NCBI GenBank assembly: GCA_019095985.1
Contig: CM032663.1
Location: 42,576,008 to 42,640,007, forward strand
Source: Streblospio benedicti
Taxonomy: Eukaryota > Annelida > Polychaeta > Spionida > Spionidae
Direction of reading: 5' to 3'
Length of the DNA stretch: 64,000 bases
In this document: positions 12,930-27,400 of the stretch, piece after piece
Layout of the letters: each line of letters starts with the position of its first letter
How positions within the stretch are numbered: the first letter of the stretch is position 1
Translations under genes and position numbers: made by a program
Notes under the pieces: model-generated
What the model saw: the letters and a program-made list of their open reading frames with translations, nothing else
What the model was told of the DNA's origin: nothing
Databases searched by the model: none

Positions 12930-14230
12930 CCAAAGGGCCATTTGATGTCCACTTTTGATATTTTCAATAATGCAAATATAGATTCAATGTCCTTTGAGAA
13001 GCAATCTTCAAATGTAGCACAATATTTACACCAGGTGTGGTCACCAGCCTATCACATGTGTCAAAGTTTGGCACTTTGCCTTCCAGAAGACCATTTTAGA
13101 TAATTTTCCTATCTGCAAAAAGTGGGTGCATAAGAAATGCAGTGGACTTAAACGCCTAACAGAGGACCCAAGTTTCAAGTGCAGACGTTGCCTGGGTACT
13201 GCGAGACCAATCGATGGCAGACCACAGAGTGAGGTTCAGGTGGGACCCGACAAGTTGGAGCTCGTAGCTTCCTTTTGTTACCTGGGAGACATGCTCTCGG
13301 CTGCCGGTGGCTGTGACGCTGCAACGACAACACGGGTGAAGACAGCCTGGAGGAAGTTTAGGGAGCTGCTGCCTGTTCTCTCATCTCGCCACCTCTCACA
13401 CAAGACGCGGGGACATGTATACAGTACTTGTGTACGGAGTGCAATGCTCCATGCTAGTGAGACATGGCCCTTAACCAAGCCAAACTTTCAACGTTTGCAA
13501 CGCAATGACAGGGCAATGATCAGACAGATCTGCAATGTGAAGCCGGAGAACGTCGCCACCACCAGTTCAAGTGAGCTTTTGAAGCTTCTCGGCCTTGAGG
13601 ACCTTGACCTCATTCTGAAGGAGAGAAGACTTCGTTGGTATGGCCACGTGGTACGGTCAAGCGGAGCAATCAAGACAGCATGGGACATGCAAGTGGCTGG
13701 TATACGTGGAACCGGTAGACCCAAGACTTCATGGAAGCAGGTGACTGAGAGGGATATGAGGGACTGGGGACTCTCAAAAACCGATCCTCATGAGAAAACC
13801 ACATGGAGATCCGGTGTACGAACAGCTATGCGTGCAGCTAGCCAGCTACCTGGAAGGGGGTCCACTGAAGTGGACGTTACCCCAGCACCTGCACGTTAAT
13901 CAAAACACCGATGATGATGATGATGTTTGCGAATAGGTTCAATATCTTTTGACCCACAACTAAATGTGGTGCATTGTGTACACCATTTAAAACATCACCT
14001 ATGTCCAATGTTGTCACATTACTAATTGTAAGGTGTGCCTTCCAGAGAGACATTTTAGGTCATTTTAGCATTTCCTGCAATAGTTTTTTGATACTAATTG
14101 AAATAAAATGATCAGATTTGGTCCAATTTTTACATATCTAGCAGTGAAATCTAGTAACAATCACTGGGACTTTGCCAATGAAAGTGTGCCTTCCAGAAAC
14201 TATTTTTATTGCATGTGTCAACAGTTTGTC
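12930..14230. repeat. Decayed minisatellite with about 150-bp units, interrupted by a LINE
   Basis: The phrase GCCTTCCAGA followed by a CCATTTTAG-like stretch recurs at about 13078, 14037 and 14189, with a weaker start at about 12932. Within units, AAATGT(A/G)G, TTTACACCA and CATCACCTATGTC-like segments keep the same order. Once the LINE (13118-13925) is removed the spacing is about 140-152 bp. A single related phrase also occurs at about 11034. Confidence 0.55.
13118..13925 (+). mobile_element. 5'-truncated RTE-type LINE, 3' end of ORF2
   Basis: An open frame (ATG at 13126, readable upstream through CKKWVHKKCSG, stop before 13900) encodes the C-terminal part of an RTE-type reverse transcriptase/endonuclease polyprotein. 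Landmarks in order are a CxxC-like segment (CRRCLG), FCYLGDMLSAAGGC, SSRHLSHKTRGHVYS, ASETWPLTKPN, RNDRAMIRQICN, LRWYGHVVRSSG and SQLPGRG. The reverse-transcriptase palm is missing. The 3' tail is a short (GAT)n run ending at 13925, as RTE elements often have. The C-terminal frame is uninterrupted over 257 codons, so the insertion is fairly recent. It lies inside a minisatellite unit in a Kv4 intron. Confidence 0.8.
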
Positions 14231-14250
14231 AGTAACTGCTTGCTGTTTTA

Positions 14251-14792
14251 GGGAGCGAGCATAATTAATTGTACAGGGGGGGGTCATGGTGGGGGGCGGG
14301 CGCTCAATTTTCTTTGGTCACAGAAGGGAGGGCGCTCAATTTTAATTCAAAGTGAGAGGGAGGACACTCAATTCTCAAACTGAAAAGGTAATATTTTACG
14401 CTCTTTTGTCGCGAATCGATGCATTCCTGCAATATGCATGCTTTTGGATTTAACCGTATTGTAATGTCAACAAGTCAAATCGATCGCTAAATATGTATTC
14501 ATTGACCATTGGCAGTGAATGATTCATTGCAATACACTTTAAACAGTTTTCACGGTATCGGTCCAATATCATACTTTATAATATGAAAGTATGTCATTGT
14601 TCATATTTATCCAGTTTTTTTGTTGTTGTTGTTGTTTTTTTTTTGGGGGGGGGGGTGGTTGCTCAGTTTCTTAATGTTCATATGGGGAGGGCATTCAATT
14701 TGAACATAGAATGTTAGGGAGGGCGTTCAATTTTTTTATCTCATCAATACCAAATCACAGCCCCTTCTCTACAATTAATTATGCTAGCTCCC
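14251..14792. mobile_element. Harbinger-like MITE with TTA target duplication
   Basis: TTA (14248-14250) precedes GGGAGCGAGCATAATTAAT; the complement of the right end reads GGGAGCTAGCATAATTAAT and TTA follows (14793-14795). The interior repeats a (G)GAGGG(C/A)G(C/T)TCAATTT motif four or five times and is G-rich. A 3-bp TTA duplication is typical of PIF/Harbinger. No coding capacity. Confidence 0.75.
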
Positions 14793-15252
14793 TTAGGAGT
14801 TTTGATTGAGGTAATCTTTGAAACTGGAATTGAGTAAAAAGTGAATGCAACTTTAAATCTAAATTATGTATTAAGAACAATGATGTGTATACATAAATAA
14901 CACATTCACCAGAATGAAGTGATGATTTTTAAGATTGTTGGGGAAAAAATAATAGGACTGAATTATTAGTTCATTGTGGGGTAGACTTACGTTATTTAAT
15001 TTCAAATGCTTATAAATTGAATTCATGAATGATCATTTTTTGATGAATTTTGTAATAAACAGTTCTGAAAAGTAAAATTTGTGAAAAAACTGTTCTTTGC
15101 CTTTCTCTACTTAGTTAGTCCAGCTGTATTCTCAAAGTTAAAATCACCTAAAAGAAGAAAATGAAAACAAAATCATGTTTATAAGTAGGATCAGAATGAA
15201 TGTTTAAAAAGGTATTATGCGATTATTCAAAAAATGCTGTTCTTTCTTTTAG

Positions 15253-15415
15253 ATATGGTGACATGGTGCCGAAGACGAACATGGGCAAGATCGTGGGTGG
15301 AGTGTGTTCCCTCAGTGGTGTGCTTGTCATTGCTCTTCCAGTTCCTGTCATTGTGTCAAACTTCAGCAGAATCTATCATCAAAACCAGAGAGCTGACAAA
15401 CGAAGAGCACAGAAG
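15253..15415 (+). CDS. KCND: Kv4 exon: selectivity filter, S6, proximal tail
   Basis: Starts in phase 2: the GG of the filter glycine comes from the previous exon. Encodes YGDMVPKT, S6 ([20 protein letters not shown]) and [19 protein letters not shown]. Preceded by a pyrimidine-rich tract and TTTTAG; donor GTATTT. 54 full codons. Confidence 0.97.
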
Positions 15416-18400
15416 GTATTTATCTCTATAAACATCGAATGTCAAAATCATATAGCACATAATAGATTACAATCACTCACAAAAATACAGATGTAAGTAA
15501 GAATATTATGAAAATTTATAGATTTCTAAAGTGTCTCTTTTTATTGTATCATAAAGGATTAAAAAGGACCACTTTACGAAGGGCGGACAGAATCAAATAT
15601 GATTGCCCATATGTGCCTTGACATTTAAAAGATTCTAACTGTGGTGACTGTGAGTTCTCAGTTGTATTTCCTTTTTTGCTGCCTGAATAACTTGCAAAGG
15701 TTGTGGCATTTTCTTGAAAATGAATTTATTTCTCTGTGTGAGTTTTGCAGAAAACCATTGTGGTATGTACTTTCTAGGTGTATAGCTGTATATACTGACA
15801 AAAAGTGTTTATATATTATTATAAAGAAATCTATGAACCATTCGATGGGCATTGAAACCAATTCAGAAGTATAACAACTATCCAACAAGAATCTCCTTAA
15901 ATTTTTCGTTTTTAGAGCTTCTGTAGCTATAAACCTCTGCAATTACATAAATGTCTGACCGTATTAACATTTTACCTGAACTTCTTCCCCACAAAAAGTA
16001 GACAAATTGTGATTCAGTTGCAGGTTTTCTACATCAGAAGCTTGAGGATAATTGTGGTCCCATTAATGTCACATTGTTGAGGTATGCTCCTTTCCATATA
16101 GGTCTTTACGTGATACATGGACGCAGACCCCTATAGAATTATGTCATATTTACATCAAGGAATGATGCATTGCCGCCTTTATTGAAGTTCCTGATGTATA
16201 CAATGATGCAAAAGAAGTTATTTAAAATTGAATTAGTGCTATGACCATATACAATAATTTGTAAGACAAAGCCTTTTTCACAGCACAATGAATGTAAGAA
16301 AGTACATGTAATTTGTATGTATGATCAATTGAAAATTCAGCAAACTAGTAAAATGTAATAATAGAACCCATGAAACGTTATGAAATGAGATGCAAACATT
16401 ATTGGTTAAACTTTGTTTGAATCAAGGCTGGGAATAAATGTATGTTTGATCCATCTTTCTGATCACCTGAATGGGAACTTGCTCATTAGAATTATGAGCA
16501 TAACACAGATCCATTCATTTTAATTTCGATGTACTCAATCACTCTGTGTGTGCTGGAGGTGCAATAACCTATAACCTACGATGGACTACAACCCCAAAGA
16601 TGTGACCTGTTGCCCATTTGAGCTGGTGCTTTATCATCCGTTTCTTGCCAGAGGTCTTTGCAGCATGGAAACTAATGTTGCCTGGTAACAGAATTTCTTT
16701 TCAAGCAGTTGTTTATTTGTGTTTGTTGCCCGTGCTTATCAAATCATGATAATAGCATTTCACATGTAAAAATATGTGGTTATCTGCATTTCAATTATGT
16801 ATTCATATTGTAAAATAGAATTTTACATAATACGTATTCAATATCAGATTTCTATATTGCATAACATACATTGTATGCATGCACATATATATTGAACTCT
16901 CCAGTTACAAAAATGAATCGCAACTGATTTAGACTGGTAACATAACTTGCACTCTTTGAAACACAGTAGCCAAAAAGCCTTATGGGAGCACTTCATCAGG
17001 GCTTGGATAGAATGTGGTTATAATTTGTGTTTTATGTAATTGAACAAACATGTTTCTATTGTGGCTTTGCTGGAAAACAATTGGAATAAGTCAGTTGTAC
17101 AACTTACACCTCTGAACATAGTTTGTATGACATAAGCATATTTGTATTGAGAAATACAATGGTATGCTTCAACCCAACATAGAAAATGGTCATTCAAAAC
17201 GTGATTGTTTATCTTGAGTGCATTTGTATTGCAAATATATTTTAAAGTATTTTTATGAACTAACAGAATAACAGACTAAACTATCATTTATATTGTGTTT
17301 GATAGATGCTTTAGCAAACATGAAGTAGAAAACTGTCAAAATAATGTTATCTTGAATATTGGCTATCTCAAATTATTCCTCATATCCCTCCAATTTCAAG
17401 ATAAATGGTACCTACTGTATGCCACTGAGGAGGTGAGATAGACAAGTATCTGCTAACAGAGGTGAAAGTGCTAATGCTCATGAACTGAACTGTAAAGACT
17501 ATACATTTTTAACCAGATGTTTTTCCAAGTATATTTCCTATTATGCCTGTATTGAATGTACAGTATGGTACATGTACTTTACAAAAAATATCATTGTAAT
17601 GGAAACAAATGAGCGTAGACATTACTAAAATTAGTGGAAGAATTGCTACAGGCATGTGCATTAGCCAGAACTTGTTCAAGCTAACACTTATCCATTTATC
17701 TTACCTTCTTGAAAAGTGAGAACATGGTTAACGTAGGTGGGAAAAACTATTTTAAAATCCAGGTACTAATTATGCCATTAACATTAACTGATGACCAATT
17801 ATACCCCTTCATGCAGCCCAAAAGAGAATTGAAAAGCTGCATTATGCTGAACTTCTTGAATGGCGCCAATGACAATAGGATGTCTTAGTGAAGTCTTTGA
17901 AGCAGAAGCTCCTTTTACACTCTTATCACAAAGTATTGGCTCAATCTAGCATTGTTATGGGCGGCCATTCATAGCTTGTGTTGAATGTAATTGTAAAAGT
18001 GGAGCTATTGCCTACATTCCTTACTATTATTTTGCACTGTTATAAAATCATGTCACATTAGGTGATGTTAATTTTTTAACTACACTCAAATTTTAACTCT
18101 GTTATCATAAGTCACATTGTATGAAAACTAGCTTTTAGGGTAAAGGTTGACTGTCTTTTGCAAGATCCTCATATTTGTAGCTTTGGTTTTCTCTTGTACC
18201 TGGCAGATTATTAATAATATGAGCTGATGAACATCGCACCAATCTCATCCATGTTTATGGATAGTCGCTAATAAGTGGTACTTTGTAAATAGCCTTGGTT
18301 ACCATGTTACCATTCTATGTATTGATAATCACCAAGGACAAGAGCAGTAGCCTCTTGCTGGTCCTAATTTATCAATCCATTTTGGGTCTGTTTCTGAATC

Positions 18401-21400
18401 TTCCATACGTGGCACACAAAAAATGATAATTGATAAAAAATTTAATCTTTTATGAAGTTTTTACATTTACATTTACATTTATTCTGTTTGAGTATATTAA
18501 AATCTATACCAATATGTATAGTTCTGGGAACTCAAAAGTGTAATTGAACAAACTGCTCTTTTAAAGTAGTAAATGGATAATAGCATTTACATGTTTCTGA
18601 AGTTTTCCATGTGTCCTTATCAAGAAGAATACATTTCAATCGAAAACATTAGATCCAAATTGTTGGGATGGTCCTCACTGTGACTAGCCGACAGTTTTCT
18701 TTGGTATGTGGGCAGTCACAGTCTGTTTTAATACTAAACGTCAGAATAATGAGTTAAGTAATTCTTTTACTTTTGTCCACTCTAAAGGGTCTTTTCCCTG
18801 CTTTTATCACATACATCATTGGCAAGTACATTGTAATTGCAAAACATCTAGTATTCGAATCAAGTTTTACAATTCAAAGCTTCGGCTCTTACAACGAAGC
18901 TTTGAAGCTTAGAACTATCTTGACATCTCTAATCCTAAGGCTTGCTTATTCCTGAGGGGCCAAAGAATCAATAACAACCAATCAAGTCAAATGCCCTATT
19001 TCTTAAGCATCCTCCCATCATCTGGAACTATTCAACAACAAATATTGCATAGCGCACGTCTATGACAGCAACCACCCCACCCACCCACCGCACCCCTCTA
19101 TCCCCGTCAGGTCAGCACCCCCATTTCTGCAACTCAATAGCTGCCAAATGTATCCTGACACTTCTTACTGCCTGTCCTGACTTCATCCACCCTTTCACAC
19201 AATCTGCCCTCCTCATTCTCTTAATTTATGAATAGTCCTTACTGGCGAATTACTCCAGACATAAAATAGTCACTAATAAGAAATGCCTGCGATGCCATTA
19301 ACTCCAATATGATGGGCGTCTCGTAAAATGTTAATGACAGATTTTGAAATTAATTGTCTAATACACAAAAATCAGACCAGGTACTCAAAAGCAGGTACTC
19401 CATTGCAAGAGACGAGTTGTTTGAGATTGATCGAGTGTGAGCTGTCCCAGTTTACCCAACATTGCGGGAAGTGTCACAATCAAAAAGGCTTAACTTTATA
19501 TTTATACAGACGGGATTGCTTAATTGCATAACCTCCGTCCACACACATTTTATGCGATTAAGCAATATATGAAATTATCAGTACGTTTTGAAAGATATTA
19601 ATAAAAAAGTGGTTTTAAAGTCTTAATGCAATTAAGCAGTGTTATGCAATTATCAGATATGCAAATAAGTGATATTGTCTGTATATATGTGCCATCGTCA
19701 GTGCTCGGTTATAAGGACCTACCTATAAAAAGACTTTATATTAGCAGAGAATTATTTTGCATAATTGATGGTTGATTTATTTCTTTACATGTTTAAAATA
19801 TATGACAATTTATCCATCATTACAACACGTTTTCTACTAGATTATTATCTGCTAGAGTTCGTACTTTAATTCACCAAACCCACCTTTTTTCCAATAACTT
19901 CCTTCAATCAAAATGGATTTCTAAAAAAGTGACATCGTTAGCTCGGGGAGGGGGGAGGGACTCTTGGTCAGAAAATGGGTACGGAAGTGCCTCGGAAACT
20001 GCACCCACCAATATACCTATTTTTGAGAAAAAGTGACCGACAATATACCAATATCTGAGGCAATGTGACCCACCAATATACAAATATCCGAGAAAAAGGT
20101 GACACACCAATATATCAAACTCAGATTCTAGTACATGTAGATATAATGAATAAAATGAATATCAATATTTTTTTATCCTGATAAATATACTAAAAATGTG
20201 AAAAAGACACCCTGAAATATACCAAAAATGTGAAAAAAGACACCCTGAATATACCAAAAATGTGTAAAAAAGACACTCAGCAATATACCAAAAATGTGAA
20301 AAAATACACCCAGTTTCGAGGCACGTCCGTACTAATTGCAATAGTGTGAGACACACACACCCCCCACCCCACCCCAGATCGATTGGTGCAGAATTGACTA
20401 GGGTAAATAGAAATCCTTGGCATAATATCTCTTATCATTGCGTACAAAGTACAATGATGGAATATATGCATATTTTACTAATACTGTTTACATCCTGCAG
20501 TACTGTAGTACTGTACTAGTACATCATACTTATGGTATTGACGTAACTCACTGCATAATATTTTCTTAAGAGGTCATAGGCCATATTGCCACATCCATTA
20601 TACATCTTGGCCTACAGAGAATTAGTTCACATGTTCTTGCAAACTGCTATTTTTATGGTGTAAATAATAAAGAGACAGACTATAATAATGCACACTTGCT
20701 ATGAGACTCTAGTATTCTGTGTTATCAACCAACTGGTTAGTATTAATTCTATGTTCACAACCGCTTCCAATTGGCATTAGATGTACTCTCGGCATGATTT
20801 TTGGACATTTTAGCTCTATTGCCTTCCAGTTATCGGACATGGCCAGGAGGTCTGAGACAACATCAGCATTGTGCCTGAAGTGTTTTAATTTTAGGTTAAC
20901 AGTCTCCAATGTCTGTAGGTTTTCAGAATCAACCACACATCCTTTTCACATTATCAAAGTATTGGCCGATATATTGGCTGATATCGGATGGGAATTGAAC
21001 GCTGTTGTGTTACAATGTAGATATATACCAGGTTATCACCCTGACATCAATGATAATCGGCAGACCAACATTAAATAATCAGTCGAGGTCAGCTGATATT
21101 AACTACCTCAAAGGCACCCTGAAGATTTACTTTAGAAACAGACACAGAAACAGACACTATACGTATGTACTGGTGTTGTCCAATGCCCTTAACATTGGTG
21201 TACTTCTGATTACCAATTATTACCTGATACCTAATGACCATTGTGAGCATAGCATGATATTAAAGCCTTACCTGTAATATACAGTATAAAAGCCAACCAA
21301 TCTATTTGGTAATTTTTATATTTTATTTAGAAAATGTTAAATGTTTTTCTTTCAACAGAAAGCACGGTTGGCCAGAATACGCATGGCAAAGAATGCATCA

Positions 21401-24400
21401 GGTAATGCATTCATCAACAGAAAGAAGAAGATGGAGGAGCGGATGCTGGCGAGAGAGAGTGGCCTTGACATTGACCTTGAACTCAAGGACGAGGATGTGT
21501 TCAACATGCAGCATCATCATCTGCTCACCTGCCTGGAGAAGACCACGGTGAGTGTTGAAACCACATCATACAAACTACATTCATAACCAGATGTATCGGT
21601 ATTGTTTAACCATTTCTTAATTCGGTCAGTCTTTTCGCAGCAGGCAGTTACGAAGATGCATTACTTCCTAAAATTTTATTATTGGGAGTCGAGGGACCGT
21701 TGGTTGCAGGTTGCATACTCTGCAATGTGAAGAGGAATTAAATTTTTTGTACTGATGTCAGAGCGTAAATCATGGAATTATTTAAACTATTTTACTTTTG
21801 TTTATTTGATTTTCAAGAGTAGATGAGTAAGTTCTTCAAGAATTCTAAACAAAAGTTTGATAAATAAGTGGGTTTATTAAGCAGATAGTATCTAAAGACA
21901 CAGATGACCAGTATCCGCGTTAGCTGTTGAATTGTGGATGCTTTTGTATGCAAAAGAATCCTGCTTTTTGTAACTACAAGATGATGATGATGCATTGTAT
22001 TATTTTACAGTAAAGGAAATAGATTGGATGATATTTCTTTTTTTCCAAATTGTTGTGATTCTAGCTATAATAACTTATCACCAAAATACCTGTCTTGCAT
22101 ATTTTAAACATTAAGAGCCAGATAGCAGCATGGAATTAGGAAATCTGAATCTCTATTGACAATGTGAGATCCTCACTTCACACTTCTACAAAATGTTTTT
22201 TTTTATCAAAAATAAAATCATTTGAAATATTGCTAATATTTTTTGTGCTATGTGCAGTGACTTCTGCACCAAGCTTGTGTATTCACTTCGTCTTAAAAAA
22301 ATATAGGTATACCTTGAAAGTACTCATTGTGAAATCAATGTGAAATAAATGTATGACCTAACAGGTACAGAACCATTGTACAGAAAGTTTTTAATAATCA
22401 AACTCTTTTAAACAATCTATTGAGCTTTTTATTGAAGCCTACCTCAAAAGCTTTCAATTCTTCCCACATCTTCATCAGTCTGCCGTCGATTCATCACGTG
22501 ATAGTATTCTGACGTCCAGCGGCCAGGATGTTGTTGTAGATGGCTGGCAGGTCTAGAGCCCCCACGTTCAAGCCTAAAACTACACTTAGGCAAGAACATG
22601 GGAGCCCTAGGCCTGCCTGGCTGCCACCAATTACAACATCCGCCATTGACATGACACCACTATCACGTAGCAAATAGATGGCAGACTGATGAAGATCCAG
22701 GAAGGCCTGAAAGCTTTAGAGATAGGCTTCAATAAAAGACTCAATAGATTGTTTAAACCAGTTTGAATATATAGATAGAGCAGATAACTATCCAACATAG
22801 AAAATATTGAAGTTGCAATGTAAATTCTATTTTGATTGCAACAATTACATAAAAAAAATCAACTTACTTAGTAAAGAATAAAATTCTCTGTAAATATTTC
22901 CTTTGAATGAGTAATATAAAGTATTTTGTACTTATTTTATGAATGTTTTTGTTAATTAAGTTTGAGATGCACATATTCTAAATAAGAGTTTGAATGTATT
23001 TCACAAATCTGAATTTGAAATATTATTTTCTTCATTTTGTTCCTTTGATTTTTGATCACTTTTGGTTTCTGCACTTTCCTTATAGATGTATGTTTTTAAA
23101 TTTATAAGGTGACATGACTTAGCACCTTCTAATAGATATATTTCTTTTTGATGGATGCCAGTTAAAGAAGGTTTCTATTTTATATCATTTAAAAATTTTC
23201 TGTCTACTTTCGTTAGACTAAATAGATGCCATAAATAGCTGTGAATAAAGGAGTGTTTTGATAACATTGTCAATATTTCATCTCACAGTATTTTCCACTC
23301 AACATTGTTGTTTCTGATCTAGTATTTGTGGTCATTTATGGTATTGTACGTGCAAACTCTCCTCATATAGATTGAGAATTACAAGAGAATTACTCCTAAG
23401 CTTAAGCTGGCATCCATGATGACCTCATTTAGGAGACTAACATTGACTTGGATAGTGGTTCTTTCAGCGGCGGACTTGGTCACGGACTGCGTTTGGCATC
23501 CCTCACCAGGTATCTACCAAAACAGTGCTGCCGCCTTGTGGCGTCTCAGCACAGCTGTTCTCGCTATCTACCCCAAATTATGTCTGCTGCTGCTGCTGTT
23601 GCTGCAAACTGATTGCCAATGTTCTACTGTATACTTCTCTGTAGCTGTTGAATATATACAACCCTCATTCATAGCACTGTAGATTGTTTTACTTTATACA
23701 GCTCTTTAACATGCGAAATTACGATGATCAAGTGTAAAACATATATGATCTTAAGATTTATATTTCTTGAAAAAATTCCATGGTTATTGAATGTACATTT
23801 TTCAATTTTCAATAACATCCAGGTGATATGTTAAAGAGTTAAATTGTAATCTGTAGATTTCCTCTTCAGATTTCAATCCTAGATATTATTCTTTCTCTCC
23901 TGTTGGTTGTTGATGTTTTTCCTTGTTTATTGTATATATAGTATACAATCCAAAATCTTGTGCTATATATACATATAAATCAAGTAGTGTATCTATTAAC
24001 AATGTGTTCTTGAATGGCTGGAGCATGGCAAGTAATAGGTGTATTGCAGAGGGTGTACTGAAGGGTGTATAATGTTTTACCTGTACCTATCATAGTATCT
24101 AATGTCGTCAGTCAATGATTATGTTCTATGTAGGTCAATTGATATTAACGCCACTTCATTTTGCCAAATTACAACTATACCGTACATTTGACAATATGCA
24201 GTGTGTCTAATACTGCGTCGTACTATCTTACATAGTCTGAAATATGTCATTTCATATATTGTTCTTAGTAGTATCTGTGTCATAACATCATAGCTGCAAT
24301 GTCAAAAACTGCTAGTAGAATCCTGAACTACATATGCATGATTTATTAATACAATCCAAGTATATTGTTCACCTTATAAGTGATCAACATTGTTGTCATC

Positions 24401-27400
24401 TGCTAAATATTATAGTTATGGTATGTACAGCCAATTGAGAGTCAATAAATGCATAGTATCGAGGTGAATGTATATATACATAGAAAAAATCTATTTCATC
24501 TTTCATCAAAATAATTGTTATCACAATATTACGGTGCCCTTTTCCTATCTTCTTCATCACTGTTCATATCAAGAGTTACAAAATCAAATTCATGTCTTGT
24601 CACTTTCTGAAGAAGGTAGCAGTTTGCAGCAAAGATATTTGAACTATAACTTTACATAAGCAGTCAAAAAGTAAAAACATAATTTAGTCATGATTTTTTT
24701 TCCAATTAATCAATCCATGTGCCCAACTATCTGATAAACAATACGTTTAAGATACATATTTTTCATCTTGTCATGACAACACATTCATAAGCTTCTTCTT
24801 ATACTACAAAGCCATTTATGTGTGTCCTAAAATCTACATCTGCATCTGCTTAATGTAGCTCTCTTCCTTCCTGCCAAGAACCCTCTGCTTAGAAATTCAG
24901 CTGCCAACACTTCAACTGAAGCAATTCTTAATTAAGACTTATTTCTATGTGTAAATCACAAAATTACCATTCGCTGTAATTAAATGTTAATAAGTTGTTG
25001 TGTTAGCATTAACCATTGTTAACATTGAAACTAATATGTTATAAATGTAATAATTAGTCAAGAATTCAGTTGAATGGCTCTTGGGCAAGTACAAGAAATA
25101 TTTCAATTTACATGTACATTAAAAACCTATTTCCATATATTAATTGCTGATCACTAACGGTTCTACAACAAGATTTCACAATGGTCAGAGGTTATTGTTA
25201 AACAGTTTTAAACAGGATAATACACAGCAATTTACACTAAGCTTTCAACAGTCTCTGCTGTCTTGGTCGCAGTGATGACATAATTCGTAGTCACTGGGAT
25301 CTCGGGAAATCGCCGAGATCCCAATGACAACGAATGACATCATCACTGCAACCAAGACAGCAGAGACTGTAGCCTATCACAAGGCCTTTAAATGATCTGA
25401 CATGAAGGCCTATTCTAAAAGCTTTGCTATGATGCGAATCTTGCTAAGTGTTTTGCAAACGTGACGTTATTAACTAAAAGCACATGGCTTCAATTTTTAG
25501 AACAGCAATCTATTTTCAGAGCAGCTGTGAGCTGCTGTATTTGGGTATTTCCTCATTAAGCATGTGCTACTGTTTATTTGCAATGGAGAAGCTTTGATTT
25601 AGATCACATACTTAATGTATTGGCTAATCCTTACCTGGTAAATCACCCATGCATGCTGCTGTTTCTGCAGCTGTTTGTTTGTTTGCAAATACTCTGCAGC
25701 CCATCAACTTGCTGATGATTATAGCAGAGGGAGGCCACATGGTGTTGGTACATGGACCTCCATAGGCAGGTTAGGTAACCAACTGAGCCTCGGGGTGCCT
25801 GTTGCTACTGAATACTCTGGTTTTAAAAGCTATAACAGGCCAGGATGTTCCAGGCTATATATTTAATATAAGAGGAATCCCTAGGGTTTTGTAAAAGACC
25901 TTATATCTATTAGAACTAGAGGCTGTCACAATTGTACTTGCTCTTCAACTTTGCACTTGATATATGTTTGACACGAGCGGTTTTTGTAATAATAGAAATA
26001 AAAACTATTAGATATAAGGGAATGATCATGAATAACAATAGCGGGGAGGTCGTCCATTTTTTGGGACTCGACAAAAAAGTTAACCGACCCCCCATCAACA
26101 TTTTAAAAAGTTGGGTGACCCCCTCACTCACCCCCCCCCACGCACTGAAGCAAAAGTCCTCTACATAGTCATTGCATTTCTGTACAATTGCTAAAAGAAA
26201 ATATTTGAAAAATTATACCGTAGCGTGATAAAAAAGTTCAGTGACCCTCCCAAAAGGAATCAGACAAGTTGGACGACCCACCCCCCACCCCACCTTTTTG
26301 GACAACCCCCCGGTATCATTATTTATGATCGTTCCTTAAGGTCTTTTGAAAGACAACAGAGACTGTTGAAAACTAAGTGTAAATTGCTTTATATTATGCT
26401 GTATAAAACTATATAATGATAACCTTTGTCTATAAAATCTAGGATAAATGAACTTCCATTAGAAGATTTCACAATAGAGATGTGCCTGTGTTTCATCTTC
26501 CAGGACGTTAGCACCCATAGGGCACATTTTCCATTGTTTATAATCTTTTAGGGATTTGTGAATTCTAGTTGGCCTGTTGTGGTTCAAGATTTTGTTTGTA
26601 TTACATAATTTGCTCTAATGGTGCGTTCGTATGCTTTTTCCAACCTCAGAAATAGAAGCTTCCCATGTGGAAAATTCAATCAAATGAGTATTCCCAGTCG
26701 TATGTAACAGTAGTAAACTCGGAAATGTTTTAGTAGACCCAGCTTCCAACTGATACGTACCAGGATTTATGACTACGATTGTCCGTTCGAGTGAATTTTC
26801 CATATAGGAAACTCGAATCTTTATGAGTTTGGAAGAAGCACCCGAATGCAGCATTATATTGGAGATCAGTATCTAACAAAATGGCCAATTATAGACACAT
26901 AATAATAAATATAAATACGATATGACAAATTAGAATATTATTACACAAAATTGCATATTTGAAGGCTAACATGCAACAGTAAATATTACATACAATACAA
27001 TCTCTTTTATCCGGACATGGAAGAACTAATTAACATGCGGAAAATCGAAGTATATGGATAATAGAGAAAGCAGTGGTACTGATGGGGTCGGAATGTGAAA
27101 AAACACATATGATGATTGCTACAACACAATGGACAATAACAGAATATTTCCATACCTTTTTTAATTACTCATCCATCTATTTGTTTTAAAGTACCGTATT
27201 GTCTAGATTAATTTATGACTACACTACACTACTACTTACTATTTACAACATGTACTGACGTTGCGGCGACCATCGCGGTGCCTTCAACCGAGTGACTGTT
27301 TTGGTACGATGACGTCACAATGGCGCGAACTGGGTTTCCGCCAGGTGGAGTTCCTGGTGGAAAGCAGATGGAGGAGGTTCGGGGGGATGCTCCTGCCTTG

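Larger units (their letters stand above)
1..15252 (+). other. Kv4 intron upstream of the pore/S6 exon
   Basis: No host exon was recognised here. The Kv4 exon at 15253 begins inside a codon, so an upstream coding exon exists; in this family it is a single exon of over 1 kb, and no such open frame is present, so it lies left of the window. The stretch holds hairpin repeats (1084-1320, 6503-7052, 11252-11368, 12343-12816), a TTAA-flanked element (8127-9644), RTE-type LINE pieces (about 3010-3300 and 13118-13925), a decayed minisatellite (12930-14230) and a Harbinger-like MITE (14251-14792). I see nothing beyond AT-rich intronic sequence in 1-1080, 1330-3000, 3320-6490, 7060-8120 and 9650-11250. 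Confidence 0.75.

Noticed and set aside
20709-20936. 75-codon minus-strand frame of protein-like composition ([14 protein letters not shown])
   Set aside because: Also open on the plus strand over the same interval; no recognised family, no splice sites tied to it. Left unannotated, though it could be a gene or transposon fragment.
22678-22720. Hammerhead ribozyme as an annotated ncRNA
   Set aside because: Core boxes present but stems I and II do not pair convincingly; kept only as a finding.
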